NCBI GenBank assembly: GCA_020637395.1
Contig: JACJWA010000004.1
Location: 1-52,432 of the forward strand
Direction of reading: 5' to 3'
From: Calditrichota bacterium
GTDB lineage: Bacteria; Electryoneota; RPQS01
Length of the DNA: 52,432 nt
Below the pieces are notes generated by a model that did no database searches, had not been told where the DNA came from, and was given only the letters and a program-made list of their open reading frames with translations. A program made the translations under genes and the position numbers. Shown one piece after another: positions 29,306-37,582 of the stretch; position 1 is the stretch's first letter, and each line of letters begins with the position of its first letter.

Positions 29306-30763
29306 ATGCACACCTTTCCCAAAGCAATCCTGACCATATTACTGTTCTCGGCAACAACACTCGCCGACTCCTACCCAGGCTTCACCCTTTTCGGCCCGAA
29401 TAACACAACCTCGACTCGCCTGATTGACGAAAGCGGTACTTTGGTACATAGCTGGACGTCCAGTCGGACGGGTGGCTACAGTCAATACCTTTTGGATGAC
29501 GGCCATATTCTCCGCACCGCCAATCACAACAATCCGACGTTTAATGGAGGTGGGGGACAAGGCTACGTGCAGGAATACGACTGGAACAACACTCTCGTGT
29601 GGGAGTTTCTCTATTCGAACAGTGAACACAGAGCACACCACGACATAGAACCTATGCCGAGCGGCAATGTGCTGATGATTGCATGGGAATACAGAAGTTC
29701 CGCGCAGGCCGTCCAAGCGGGGCTCAATCGTAGCGCCATAATCTGGCCGGATCACATTGTTGAGGTTGAACCCTCGGGAGCAAACGGCGGCAACATAGTT
29801 TGGGAATGGCATGCATGGGATCACATGATTCAGGATCACGATCCGACCAAAGACAATTACGGAGTAATAGCTGATCATCCTGAGCTATTGGATATTAACA
29901 CATATACAGGCGGTGGACCCGGCGGTGGCGACTGGATGCACATCAACGGGATAAGCTACAACGAAGTATTGGATCAAATCGTGATTTCGTCACATACTCT
30001 TGACGAATTCTACGTCATTGATCACAGTACGACCACCGCAGAGGCCGCGACTCACAGCGGAGGCAACAGTGGTCGCGGCGGCGACCTTTTGTATCGTTGG
30101 GGACGGCCAGCCAATTACGACGCACCGGGCACGCAGGTTTTCAATGTCGTACATTGTTCGGTGTGGATTCCGCCGGGCTTGCCCGGGGCAGGCCACGTTC
30201 TGATCTTTAACAACCGTGAAGGCCAAGGCACTTCCATCGTCACGGAAATCGAACTGCCACAATTCACCCCCGGGTCGGGTTATCCGTGGACACCGGGCAC
30301 GGCATATGAGCCTGCATCAGCCTCATGGACTTTCACGGCCCCCTGGTTCTACTCCAATCACCTTGGATCTTGCCAGCGCCTTCCCAATGGCAATACGTTG
30401 GCAGCCGAATCCACGACGGGGCACATCGTCGAAGTAGATGCCGCAGGAACTGTACAATGGGAATACACCTACTCCGGCGAGCTGGTTCGTTGTCTTCGAT
30501 ACGGCATGTGCTATCCCGGCATCGGCGATCTCGGAATCTGTCCACCTGTTGATCTCAGTATAGCGGTCGTGGGTTCAGATGTCCTGCTACGTTGGTCGCC
30601 GGTCGAATCCGCGGTCAGCTACACAGTTTACCGATTGAACAACTCGGACGACCCACTCGAAAGCGGCACATTGCTATCCACGATTATGACGACGACGCTG
30701 ACTCTCACAGACGAAGTCAACGGTCAGGACACGGCTTACTATGTCGTCATCTCAAACCGATAG
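29306..30763 (+). CDS. Secreted arylsulfotransferase-family protein
   Basis: 485 aa from the ATG at 29306, which gives a clean signal peptide (MHTFPKAILTILLFSATTLA); an in-frame start at 29285 is possible. The body (about 20-405) resembles the arylsulfotransferase (ASST)/PQQ-like propeller family: repeated blade motifs such as ILRTANHNN, HHDIEPMPSGNVLMIAWE, HINGISYNEVLDQIVISS and LPNGNTLAAESTTGHIVEV. The HHDIEP and HINGI His residues are where the family keeps catalytic or ligand His. A fibronectin-III-like domain ends the protein (about 410-485). No T9SS tail. Substrate unknown. First gene of the accessory segment after tRNA-Asp; an FGE-fold lipoprotein gene follows 36 bases on. Confidence 0.8.
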   Translation: MHTFPKAILTILLFSATTLADSYPGFTLFGPNNTTSTRLIDESGTLVHSWTSSRTGGYSQYLLDDGHILRTANHNNPTFNGGGGQGYVQEYDWNNTLVWEFLYSNSEHRAHHDIEPMPSGNVLMIAWEYRSSAQAVQAGLNRSAIIWPDHIVEVEPSGANGGNIVWEWHAWDHMIQDHDPTKDNYGVIADHPELLDINTYTGGGPGGGDWMHINGISYNEVLDQIVISSHTLDEFYVIDHSTTTAEAATHSGGNSGRGGDLLYRWGRPANYDAPGTQVFNVVHCSVWIPPGLPGAGHVLIFNNREGQGTSIVTEIELPQFTPGSGYPWTPGTAYEPASASWTFTAPWFYSNHLGSCQRLPNGNTLAAESTTGHIVEVDAAGTVQWEYTYSGELVRCLRYGMCYPGIGDLGICPPVDLSIAVVGSDVLLRWSPVESAVSYTVYRLNNSDDPLESGTLLSTIMTTTLTLTDEVNGQDTAYYVVISNR

Positions 30764-30799
30764 TCCCAATTCCGCGTCATACAACAAACCTTTCGTACC

Positions 30800-31744
30800 A
30801 TGTTTCCAAAGTTTTCAAGAGTCCTGGCGATTCTCGCCGTCGCTGCGCTTTTTATAATCGCTTGCGACAGCGATAAAGATGATACCCCCGAACCCGAGCA
30901 ATTTGTGCCGGCCGGCAAAGTGCTCATCGAATCGGAAGGACGGAGTTTTGTCCTCGGGTCTTCAGCCGGATTTGAAGATGAAATCCCTGAACATACCGTA
31001 ACACTAACAAAGAGTTTCTGGATCGACACCGTCGAAACCACACAGGGCCTCTACGATGTAACAATGTCGGCAAGCTATCCCGGCTATGCAACTCCAACAT
31101 GGTTTGCTCCTTACGGCGTTGGTGACATCTACCCTGCGTATCACGTTTATTGGGGAGACGCCGTGCTGTTTTGCAACGCGCTTAGCCGGCGCGACGGCTT
31201 GGATTCGGTGTACACGTACACAAGCATCGTCGGTACTCCCGGAAACCTGAGTGAGCTGGAAGGCGTGGTCGCGGATTTCTCAAGGAACGGATATCGGCTG
31301 CCGACCGAAGCAGAGTGGGAATACGCTTGCATGGGTGGCGAATCGCACGACTTCTACTGGGGAAAAGACCTTGACCCATACCCTGCAACCCCAATAGACA
31401 GCGCTGAAATAGGAGACTTCGCCGTGTGGTATTCGAATTCCTATGAACTTGGCGCAAGCTCATCCGCTTTTGGATCACAACCTGTCGGAACAAGAGTGCC
31501 CAACGGATACGGACTGTACGACATGTCGGGAAATCTCTACGAATGGTGCCATGACTGGTACGGTCCCTACGGTCCGGATGCCGTGACCGACCCTGCAGGT
31601 CCATCAGGCGGCGACTATCATGTTCTGCGTGGCGGAAGCTGGGGGAGCAACGCCGAATTTCTTCGCTCATCTAACCGGACCTTCTCAGTGCCGGACTATT
31701 TATACTACTTCATTGGCTTCCGCACGGTTGTACCCAAGCAGTAA
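30800..31744 (+). CDS. FGE/SUMF1-fold lipoprotein, catalytic cysteines missing
   Basis: 314-aa lipoprotein (lipobox FIIAC, then SDKDD linker) with a formylglycine-generating-enzyme/SUMF1 fold. Motifs: IPEHTVTLTKSFWIDTVETTQGLYD, YRLPTEAEWEYAC, VPNGYGLYDMSGNLYEWCHDW and HVLRGGSWGSNAEFLRSSNR. In true FGE the last block carries two copper-binding Cys; here the equivalent positions have no Cys, so formylglycine formation is unlikely and a binding or structural role is more probable, as in many bacterial SUMF1-domain proteins. ATG at 30800. Confidence 0.87.
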   Translation: MFPKFSRVLAILAVAALFIIACDSDKDDTPEPEQFVPAGKVLIESEGRSFVLGSSAGFEDEIPEHTVTLTKSFWIDTVETTQGLYDVTMSASYPGYATPTWFAPYGVGDIYPAYHVYWGDAVLFCNALSRRDGLDSVYTYTSIVGTPGNLSELEGVVADFSRNGYRLPTEAEWEYACMGGESHDFYWGKDLDPYPATPIDSAEIGDFAVWYSNSYELGASSSAFGSQPVGTRVPNGYGLYDMSGNLYEWCHDWYGPYGPDAVTDPAGPSGGDYHVLRGGSWGSNAEFLRSSNRTFSVPDYLYYFIGFRTVVPKQ

Positions 31745-31771
31745 TCAAGCTGCCGCAACCAAATCTCACTC

Positions 31772-34576
31772 ATGCAATACAACAACTCACTCCCCGGAGT
31801 GCGATGGATTCTGGCCGTCGCACTTCTTGTGCTGGTCGGAACGGCGTCTTCGCAAACTGTCGCGATCAACGAGTTCATGGCCTCGAACGAAAACACAATC
31901 GCCGATCCGGGCGGCGAGTATGATGACTGGATTGAGCTCTACAACGTCACGGACGTCAGCCAGGGGTTGTCGGGCTTTTATCTGTCGGACGACTTAGCCA
32001 ATTTGCAGAAATGGGCTCTGCCGGATACAGTCCTTCCGCCCAATGCGTTCTTGCTGATTTGGGCTGATGAAGACTTGGATCAGCAAGGGATTCATGCGGA
32101 CTTCAAGTTGTCCGCCGGCGGCGAAGCGTTGGTGTTGTCTCTCGCAAACGGCACGATCGTTGACAGCTTAAGCTTTGGCGAACAGACAACGGACATTTCC
32201 CGTGGCCGTTTTCCGGATGGGTTGGGTGGATTTCAGTTCATGCTCGCGACGCCCGGCGCAATGAATACGGACGAACTCCCCGGCGAAACGCCGATGATCG
32301 CAATCAACGAGTTCCTGGCGTCGAATGACACGGGAGCCGTTGATCAAAACGGAGAGCATGAAGATTGGATCGAGCTGTATAACTACGGTGCTACCGAGAT
32401 ATCGCTCGGCGGACTCTATCTGTCGGACACCGAGGCCGATTTACATCAGTGGGCGTTCCCTGACACTGTGCTCGGAGCAAACGAATTCTTGATTGTATGG
32501 GCCGATGACGATGGCGATCAAGAGGGCCTGCACGCGAATTTCAAACTCTCTGCTTCAGGCGAGATGATTGTTCTTTCAGACGCCGATTCCAACATCGTGG
32601 ACGACGTCGCCTTCGGTATACAAGACTCGGACGTCAGCTATGGCCGCTATCCCGACGGCACAGGCGATTTTCGCTACATGTATACCACTTTTTCCGCGCC
32701 CAATGTCAATGACGGACCCGGAGGGGAGGAGGAAGAGCTTCTGTTCGGCGATTCTCTCATTCACGAGGTCAACCTCGATTTCTTCACCGAGGCGTGGCAG
32801 GAATCGCTGGAATACAACTTTGAAGTTCTTGACAAGCAGTATATGCCGGCGACGCTGACATTCGACGGATTGGTTTTGGACAGTATCGGCGTGCGCTACA
32901 AAGGCAATTCCTCGTATGAACTTTCCGGCAACACGCCTAAGAAATCGCTGCAATTCAAGTTTGGAGAGTATGTTGACGATCAAAAGCTCTACCGCTACAA
33001 GAAGATAAATGTACACAATGGCGTAAGCGATCCGAGTTTCGTGCGCGAAGCGTTGGCCTACAAGTTGGCTCGGGACCTCGTGCCGGCCCCCCGCACCGCG
33101 TACGCCGATGTGACGGTGAACGGCGAGCCGCTTGGTTTCTATATCATAGTCGAAGAGGTTGACAAGGTGTTTCTTGCGGAACACTTCACCAGCAATTCCG
33201 GCAATCTTTACAAAGCTGCTGACGACGGCGGAACGTTGGAGTACCGCGGCTCAGATCAGGCGAACTACTATGCGGAATACGAACTGAAGGAAAACGAGGA
33301 CATCAACGACTGGACGCGGTTCGTCGCGATGATTGATACGTTGAACAATGTCCCCGCTGACCGGATCGTGAGCTCGCTGAGTCCGATTCTGAACATAGAC
33401 GGATGCCTGCGCGAATTGGCGTTCAACATGGTGATCTCGAATTTCGACAGCTACACGGGTTCGAGCCGCAACTTCTATTTCTATGAGGATCCGGCTTCGG
33501 GGCAGATTCAGATGCTGCCGTGGGACCTCAACGAGTCTTTCGGAGTATACACGAATGGCTGGAATGTGTGGGAGCAAAGTCTCACCGCAGTAGACAACGT
33601 GGATCACCGGCCGTTGACGCGCGTCTTGCTGTCGAATGACTCGTTGCGAGCCGTATATCTTGGATATGTGGACATGCTTGTTCACGGCGCAGCAGCTGCG
33701 ACGGTCATCGCTCAGCGCGCCACCATTCTGCACGAGTTGATTTCGGACTATGTGATTGCAGATCCGAACAAGGTCTATTCGGATCAAGCGTTCTTGAACA
33801 ATCTCAACTCGGATGTATTCGTGGACGTCGGGCGCAGAATCCCCGGCATCACGTCGTTTGTTTCAGCGCGGGATCTCAATATCGAGTTCCAATTGACGAA
33901 TGACTTTGTCTATCCCGGGGACACCGACAACAACGGCGAAGTGAACGCTCTGGACATTCTCCCAGTTGGCGTGTACTTCGGCGAGACAGGGCAGGCACGG
34001 CAAATGCAAACGTTTGCGTGGGCGCCTGCTCCAACGTTGCTGTGGTCCACTGTCGCGGCAAGTTATGCGGACGCGAACGGCGATGGAACGGTCAACGAGC
34101 GTGACATCGTGGCAATCGGCATCAACTGGCTGTACACACACTCCGCGTCGGCACAGTCTTTCGAGATTTCTCCTGATGACGCTGCGCTGTTCTGGGAACA
34201 TCGTGCCGCGTTTGAGATGCTCTATTCTTCCGTGTCAGGAAACTCTGAAGCGGCTGCGGAGCTGCGCGCGCTGCTTGAGAGTGTGTTGGATATCGAGCCC
34301 ACAATTCCCACTTCGTTCGGCGTGTCGCAGAACTATCCCAATCCATTTAACGGCAGCACCCGAATTGCCTTCACGCTGCCCGAGACGGAGGCTGTCACGG
34401 TCACCATTACGGACATTCTGGGACGAGTTGTTGCCACACCATTCGTGGAAAAATCCTTTACCGCGGGTGCGCATGAACTGATGATTGGTCTCGATGACGC
34501 GGCAAGCGGAGTCTATTTCTTCAAACTTGTTGCCGGTTCACACTCGGCGACTCATAAAATGATGCTCTTGAGATAA
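31772..34576 (+). CDS. CotH/lamin-tail surface protein with dockerin and T9SS sorting domain
   Basis: 934 aa. Signal peptide (about 1-27); two lamin-tail domains (about 29-165 and 175-310, each starting with INEF-AS and DWIELYN); a CotH kinase-like domain (about 328-640, with RYKGNSSY, KKSLQFKF and LPWDLNESFG); two EF-hand-like dockerin segments (DTDNNGEVNALDIL near 716 and DANGDGTVNERDIV near 768); and a C-terminal type IX sorting domain (NYPNPFNGSTRI to KMMLLR, about 850-934). It should therefore cross the outer membrane by the Por system. CotH proteins are atypical kinases that phosphorylate spore-coat proteins in Bacillus; the target here is unknown. The spacing between the dockerin loops is longer than usual. 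The cohesin-like lipoprotein follows after one base. Confidence 0.88.
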   Translation: MQYNNSLPGVRWILAVALLVLVGTASSQTVAINEFMASNENTIADPGGEYDDWIELYNVTDVSQGLSGFYLSDDLANLQKWALPDTVLPPNAFLLIWADEDLDQQGIHADFKLSAGGEALVLSLANGTIVDSLSFGEQTTDISRGRFPDGLGGFQFMLATPGAMNTDELPGETPMIAINEFLASNDTGAVDQNGEHEDWIELYNYGATEISLGGLYLSDTEADLHQWAFPDTVLGANEFLIVWADDDGDQEGLHANFKLSASGEMIVLSDADSNIVDDVAFGIQDSDVSYGRYPDGTGDFRYMYTTFSAPNVNDGPGGEEEELLFGDSLIHEVNLDFFTEAWQESLEYNFEVLDKQYMPATLTFDGLVLDSIGVRYKGNSSYELSGNTPKKSLQFKFGEYVDDQKLYRYKKINVHNGVSDPSFVREALAYKLARDLVPAPRTAYADVTVNGEPLGFYIIVEEVDKVFLAEHFTSNSGNLYKAADDGGTLEYRGSDQANYYAEYELKENEDINDWTRFVAMIDTLNNVPADRIVSSLSPILNIDGCLRELAFNMVISNFDSYTGSSRNFYFYEDPASGQIQMLPWDLNESFGVYTNGWNVWEQSLTAVDNVDHRPLTRVLLSNDSLRAVYLGYVDMLVHGAAAATVIAQRATILHELISDYVIADPNKVYSDQAFLNNLNSDVFVDVGRRIPGITSFVSARDLNIEFQLTNDFVYPGDTDNNGEVNALDILPVGVYFGETGQARQMQTFAWAPAPTLLWSTVAASYADANGDGTVNERDIVAIGINWLYTHSASAQSFEISPDDAALFWEHRAAFEMLYSSVSGNSEAAAELRALLESVLDIEPTIPTSFGVSQNYPNPFNGSTRIAFTLPETEAVTVTITDILGRVVATPFVEKSFTAGAHELMIGLDDAASGVYFFKLVAGSHSATHKMMLLR

Positions 34577-34577
34577 C

Positions 34578-35093
34578 ATGAAACAGATACACTTCACAAC
34601 AACACTTCTGATGCTGTTTGTCCTTGGAATCGCAGCGTGCGACAAGGACGATCCCAGCACTCCCATCGATATGGCAGCCAGAGTGATGCTGACTCCGGCG
34701 GAAGCGACGATCGGCATGTCGGAAGCAGCGACGCTGGAACTCAGAGCTGAATACATCGAAGACTCCGTTTTTGCCGTCAGCCTCGAAGTTGAGTATGATC
34801 CACTAATCCTCAGATTTGGTGGCTACTCAACGACCGATGCCGCCGTGTTCGGTTCCGAGGCCGTTGAATTTGTGCATGACGACACTTCGGTTCACATTGC
34901 GTTCTCGCGAATCAACACAGAGGCCAGTATCTACCCGAATGGTCTCATTTGCGTTCTTGTTTTTGAGCCTGTCGCCGTCGGCCAATCCGTTGTCAGCGCA
35001 CCATTGGCGTCTGCGGTATTCTATGATCGCGCAGGGCGACCGCTCGCCATGGACGGACTTGAAACGGTGCAGTCGGTTGTGACTGTCCACTGA
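34578..35093 (+). CDS. Cohesin-like domain lipoprotein
   Basis: 171-aa lipoprotein (MKQIHF start, lipobox GIAAC, then DKDDPS linker) whose mature part, about 145 aa, is one domain with a cohesin/carbohydrate-binding jelly-roll pattern: MLTPAEATIGMSEAATLELRAE, SVFAVSLEVEYDPLILRFGG, VHIAFSRI, LICVLVFEPVAVGQSVV. The YDP-L element after a beta strand is typical of cohesins. It begins one base after the stop of the dockerin-bearing CotH gene, so the two products are made together and could bind each other. No ribosome site better than the coupled context. Assignment as cohesin is by eye. Confidence 0.65.
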   Translation: MKQIHFTTTLLMLFVLGIAACDKDDPSTPIDMAARVMLTPAEATIGMSEAATLELRAEYIEDSVFAVSLEVEYDPLILRFGGYSTTDAAVFGSEAVEFVHDDTSVHIAFSRINTEASIYPNGLICVLVFEPVAVGQSVVSAPLASAVFYDRAGRPLAMDGLETVQSVVTVH

Positions 35094-35318
35094 TTGATCG
35101 AATCGTTCTGTTTGTGGATTGTCACTCGTTTCGGGGCGCACAAGGCAGGAACCAGCCAAGATCTCTTCCGTGATTTGCGGCGCACAAGCCGAGGTGGTCC
35201 CACCCGTGGCCGTCATTTGGTTTCACTTTGTGGCGAGTGCACCGATGAATACACTCTCACTTGGTGTCACTTGAAACCACGGCTGAGTCAAGCAAAAAGC
35301 TAGTCTGCGCCTGTTCCT

Positions 35319-35374
35319 GCCTGTCACGCCGGAGGTCAAGGGTTCGACTCCCGTCAGCCCCGCTAACAATGAAG
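35319..35374 (+). repeat. Partial copy of tRNA-Asp 3' half (att-like)
   Basis: 56 bases match 28931-28986 with five mismatches, from GCCTGTCAC in the anticodon loop through the T-arm and acceptor and on past the gene end to ATGAAG. The 5' half of the tRNA is absent, so it cannot be a functional tRNA. The pattern is that of a displaced attachment-site fragment. The preceding gap (35094-35318) holds no recognisable gene; it contains GTCACTTGA at 35266-35274. Confidence 0.88.
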
Positions 35375-35401
35375 CCCTCAGGAGCAATCCTGAGGGCTTT
35401 T
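35373..35401 (+). terminator. Intrinsic terminator after the tRNA-Asp fragment
   Basis: An 11-bp stem AGCCCTCAGGA / TCCTGAGGGCT with loop GCAA and four T. It differs in sequence from the terminator behind the intact tRNA-Asp. Confidence 0.9.
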
Positions 35402-35485
35402 CATAATAACTACTGGATGGTCGGCGCCGTGTCTAAGTAGATTCATAAATTCTTTTGCCGCATCGTTGGCACATTTATGCCCGCT

Positions 35486-37537
35486 TCAAGGTTCTATCAG
35501 CCTATTGTCCATGAGTTCTCGAATCACGCCCACAAGCTCCTTCGTAACTACGGGTTTCATAACATAGTGGCTGATTCCAAACTTTGAGCAGTTTGCTTCA
35601 GAAATCTTGTCACTAAAACCACTAATGGCAATGACTGGAAGATCGGGACGCAGTTCATGTACCTTTTGAACCAGTGTGATACCTGATATCCTTGGCATGT
35701 TCAGGTCTGTGATTAGCAAATCAAAGTCTTCCGGCCGTGCTTCAAACCTCTCAAACGCCTCTTGGCTGTTGGTGAAAGAAGTCACGCTGTAGCCCAGTCT
35801 GCTGAGGATTTTGTCTGCCATCGAAGCAATCTGATCCTCATCATCTACGAGAAGAATTCGCTCGGCACCCGACAGCGTGTGCGGTTCGGCTACGCGAACT
35901 TGCCGGTCAGACTTCTCAATCTGTGGCAAATACACGTGGAAAGTCGTTCCTTTCCCCAATTCACTGATGAGTGTGATATGACCTGAATGATCGGCGACAA
36001 TTCCGTGCACGAGCGACAATCCCAAACCAGTGCCTCTTCCAGCCTCTTTGGTCGTGAAAAAGGGTTCGAAAACCTTTTCTTGCAGAGCTCTACTCATTCC
36101 GCAGCCGCTATCGCTGACCGTCAGACGCAGATAGGGCCCCGGCTTGAGACCCGGTGACGATACCACCATTTCATGGTCAACCTCAATTCTAGAAAGGCTC
36201 ACCGCCAGTTCGCCGCCCTTTTCTTCCATTGCATGGAATGCGTTGGTGCAGAGGTTCATCACCATCTGGTGTATTTGTGTCGCATCTGCCATGGCAAGGC
36301 CAGACTCACGATCCAATTGCTCAATGATTTCGATTTGCGCGGGAAGAGTGGACCGAAGGAGTTTGATAGCCTCATCTACAACCATATGGAGCTCTGTAGG
36401 TTCTTTGGAACTCTCACTCTGTCTGCTGAACAGCAAAATTTGCCTGACCAAATCTCTCGCGCGTAAGGCCGCCGTGATGATTTGCTGCACGCTGTCACTG
36501 CGGCGATCCCTATTGCCCCAATCCGCAATGGCCAGTTCGGCGTACCCGAGAATTGGAGTCAGGATGTTGTTAAAATCATGCGCAATTCCGCCAGCCAGCG
36601 TGCCAATCGTCTCTAGCTTTTGCGCCCGGCGCAGGTGAAGTTCGAGCTTCTTTTGCTCAGTAATATCCTGAATCAGAGCCGAGGCCCCCAGGTACTTCCC
36701 CCGCGCGTCGAACAACGGTCTAGCGTGGACGACCGCAAATCTTGTGTTTCCCTTTGTCGTCCCAATCTCGATCTCATATGTTCCTGTTCGGCCTTGCGAC
36801 CTCTCTTGCGTTTGTGTTCGAACCATAGTCTGAGATGGCTCAGGGAGAAACTCAAGCAGCGAGTGTCCCACCAATTCGTCCGGCGTCATATCAAAGATCT
36901 TGGCCATCGCTGGATTGCAGAACAAGAATACTTCATTCGAATCCACCGAACCGATTCCTTCCTGAAGATTGTCAACCAGCTCGCGATAGCGCTGCTCGCT
37001 CTCTGCAATGATCCGTTCTGCCTTTTCCCGCTCCTCATTCTCTTGTCTTAGAGCTGCGTTAATTTTCTCAAGCTCGTCAGCTTGATCTCTGATTTCCGCA
37101 GTTTGTCGGCGAACTTCTTCGACGAGGTGTTCCTTATACCTCCTGTTTTCAGCAACAAGTCGCGCGCGATCAAGTGCCTTTAGGACTATGTGTTCGAGCA
37201 GCGCCATATCTTCAATTGGCTTCAAGACGTAGTCCCACGCTCCGAGGCGCACGGCCTCAACGGCGTCGCCGATAACGCCTGTACCGGAAACGATTATGAT
37301 GGGCAGTTCAGGGAGATGTTGTGATACGTACTTGACGACTTCAAGGCCATCAACCTCGGGCATCCGCAAGTCGCAGAGCACAAGATCAGGCGGAGACACT
37401 TTGAGCAGCTCAATTCCCTCGTAGCTATTGCTTGCCTCAGCTACGGCGAATCCGCAGTCTTCAAGGTAGGCGCGAAGTGAACTGCGAACTGCGCGTTCGT
37501 CGTCAATAGTGAGAATCTTCTTTGGCTGGTCATTCAT
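35486..37537 (-). CDS. Hybrid histidine kinase, REC-PAS-HisKA-HATPase-REC
   Basis: 683-aa soluble hybrid kinase. N-terminal receiver (about 7-120, phospho-Asp in LVLCDLRMPEVDG), coiled coil (about 125-185), PAS (about 190-300), HisKA with H-box AGGIAHDFNNILTPILGY, HATPase (DSGCGMS, FEPFFTTKEAGRGTGLGLS) and a second receiver (LLITDLNMPRISG). No membrane segment and no DNA-binding output, so signal leaves by phosphotransfer to an unseen partner. Last gene of a four-gene minus-strand unit, 45 bases after the CHASE8-type kinase, and likely the receiver of its signal. Confidence 0.93.
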   Translation of the reverse strand: MNDQPKKILTIDDERAVRSSLRAYLEDCGFAVAEASNSYEGIELLKVSPPDLVLCDLRMPEVDGLEVVKYVSQHLPELPIIIVSGTGVIGDAVEAVRLGAWDYVLKPIEDMALLEHIVLKALDRARLVAENRRYKEHLVEEVRRQTAEIRDQADELEKINAALRQENEEREKAERIIAESEQRYRELVDNLQEGIGSVDSNEVFLFCNPAMAKIFDMTPDELVGHSLLEFLPEPSQTMVRTQTQERSQGRTGTYEIEIGTTKGNTRFAVVHARPLFDARGKYLGASALIQDITEQKKLELHLRRAQKLETIGTLAGGIAHDFNNILTPILGYAELAIADWGNRDRRSDSVQQIITAALRARDLVRQILLFSRQSESSKEPTELHMVVDEAIKLLRSTLPAQIEIIEQLDRESGLAMADATQIHQMVMNLCTNAFHAMEEKGGELAVSLSRIEVDHEMVVSSPGLKPGPYLRLTVSDSGCGMSRALQEKVFEPFFTTKEAGRGTGLGLSLVHGIVADHSGHITLISELGKGTTFHVYLPQIEKSDRQVRVAEPHTLSGAERILLVDDEDQIASMADKILSRLGYSVTSFTNSQEAFERFEARPEDFDLLITDLNMPRISGITLVQKVHELRPDLPVIAISGFSDKISEANCSKFGISHYVMKPVVTKELVGVIRELMDNRLIEP

Positions 37538-37582
37538 TTTCCAGAATTGTCCTCGACTGTTCTGATAGTCTTCATGTCACGC

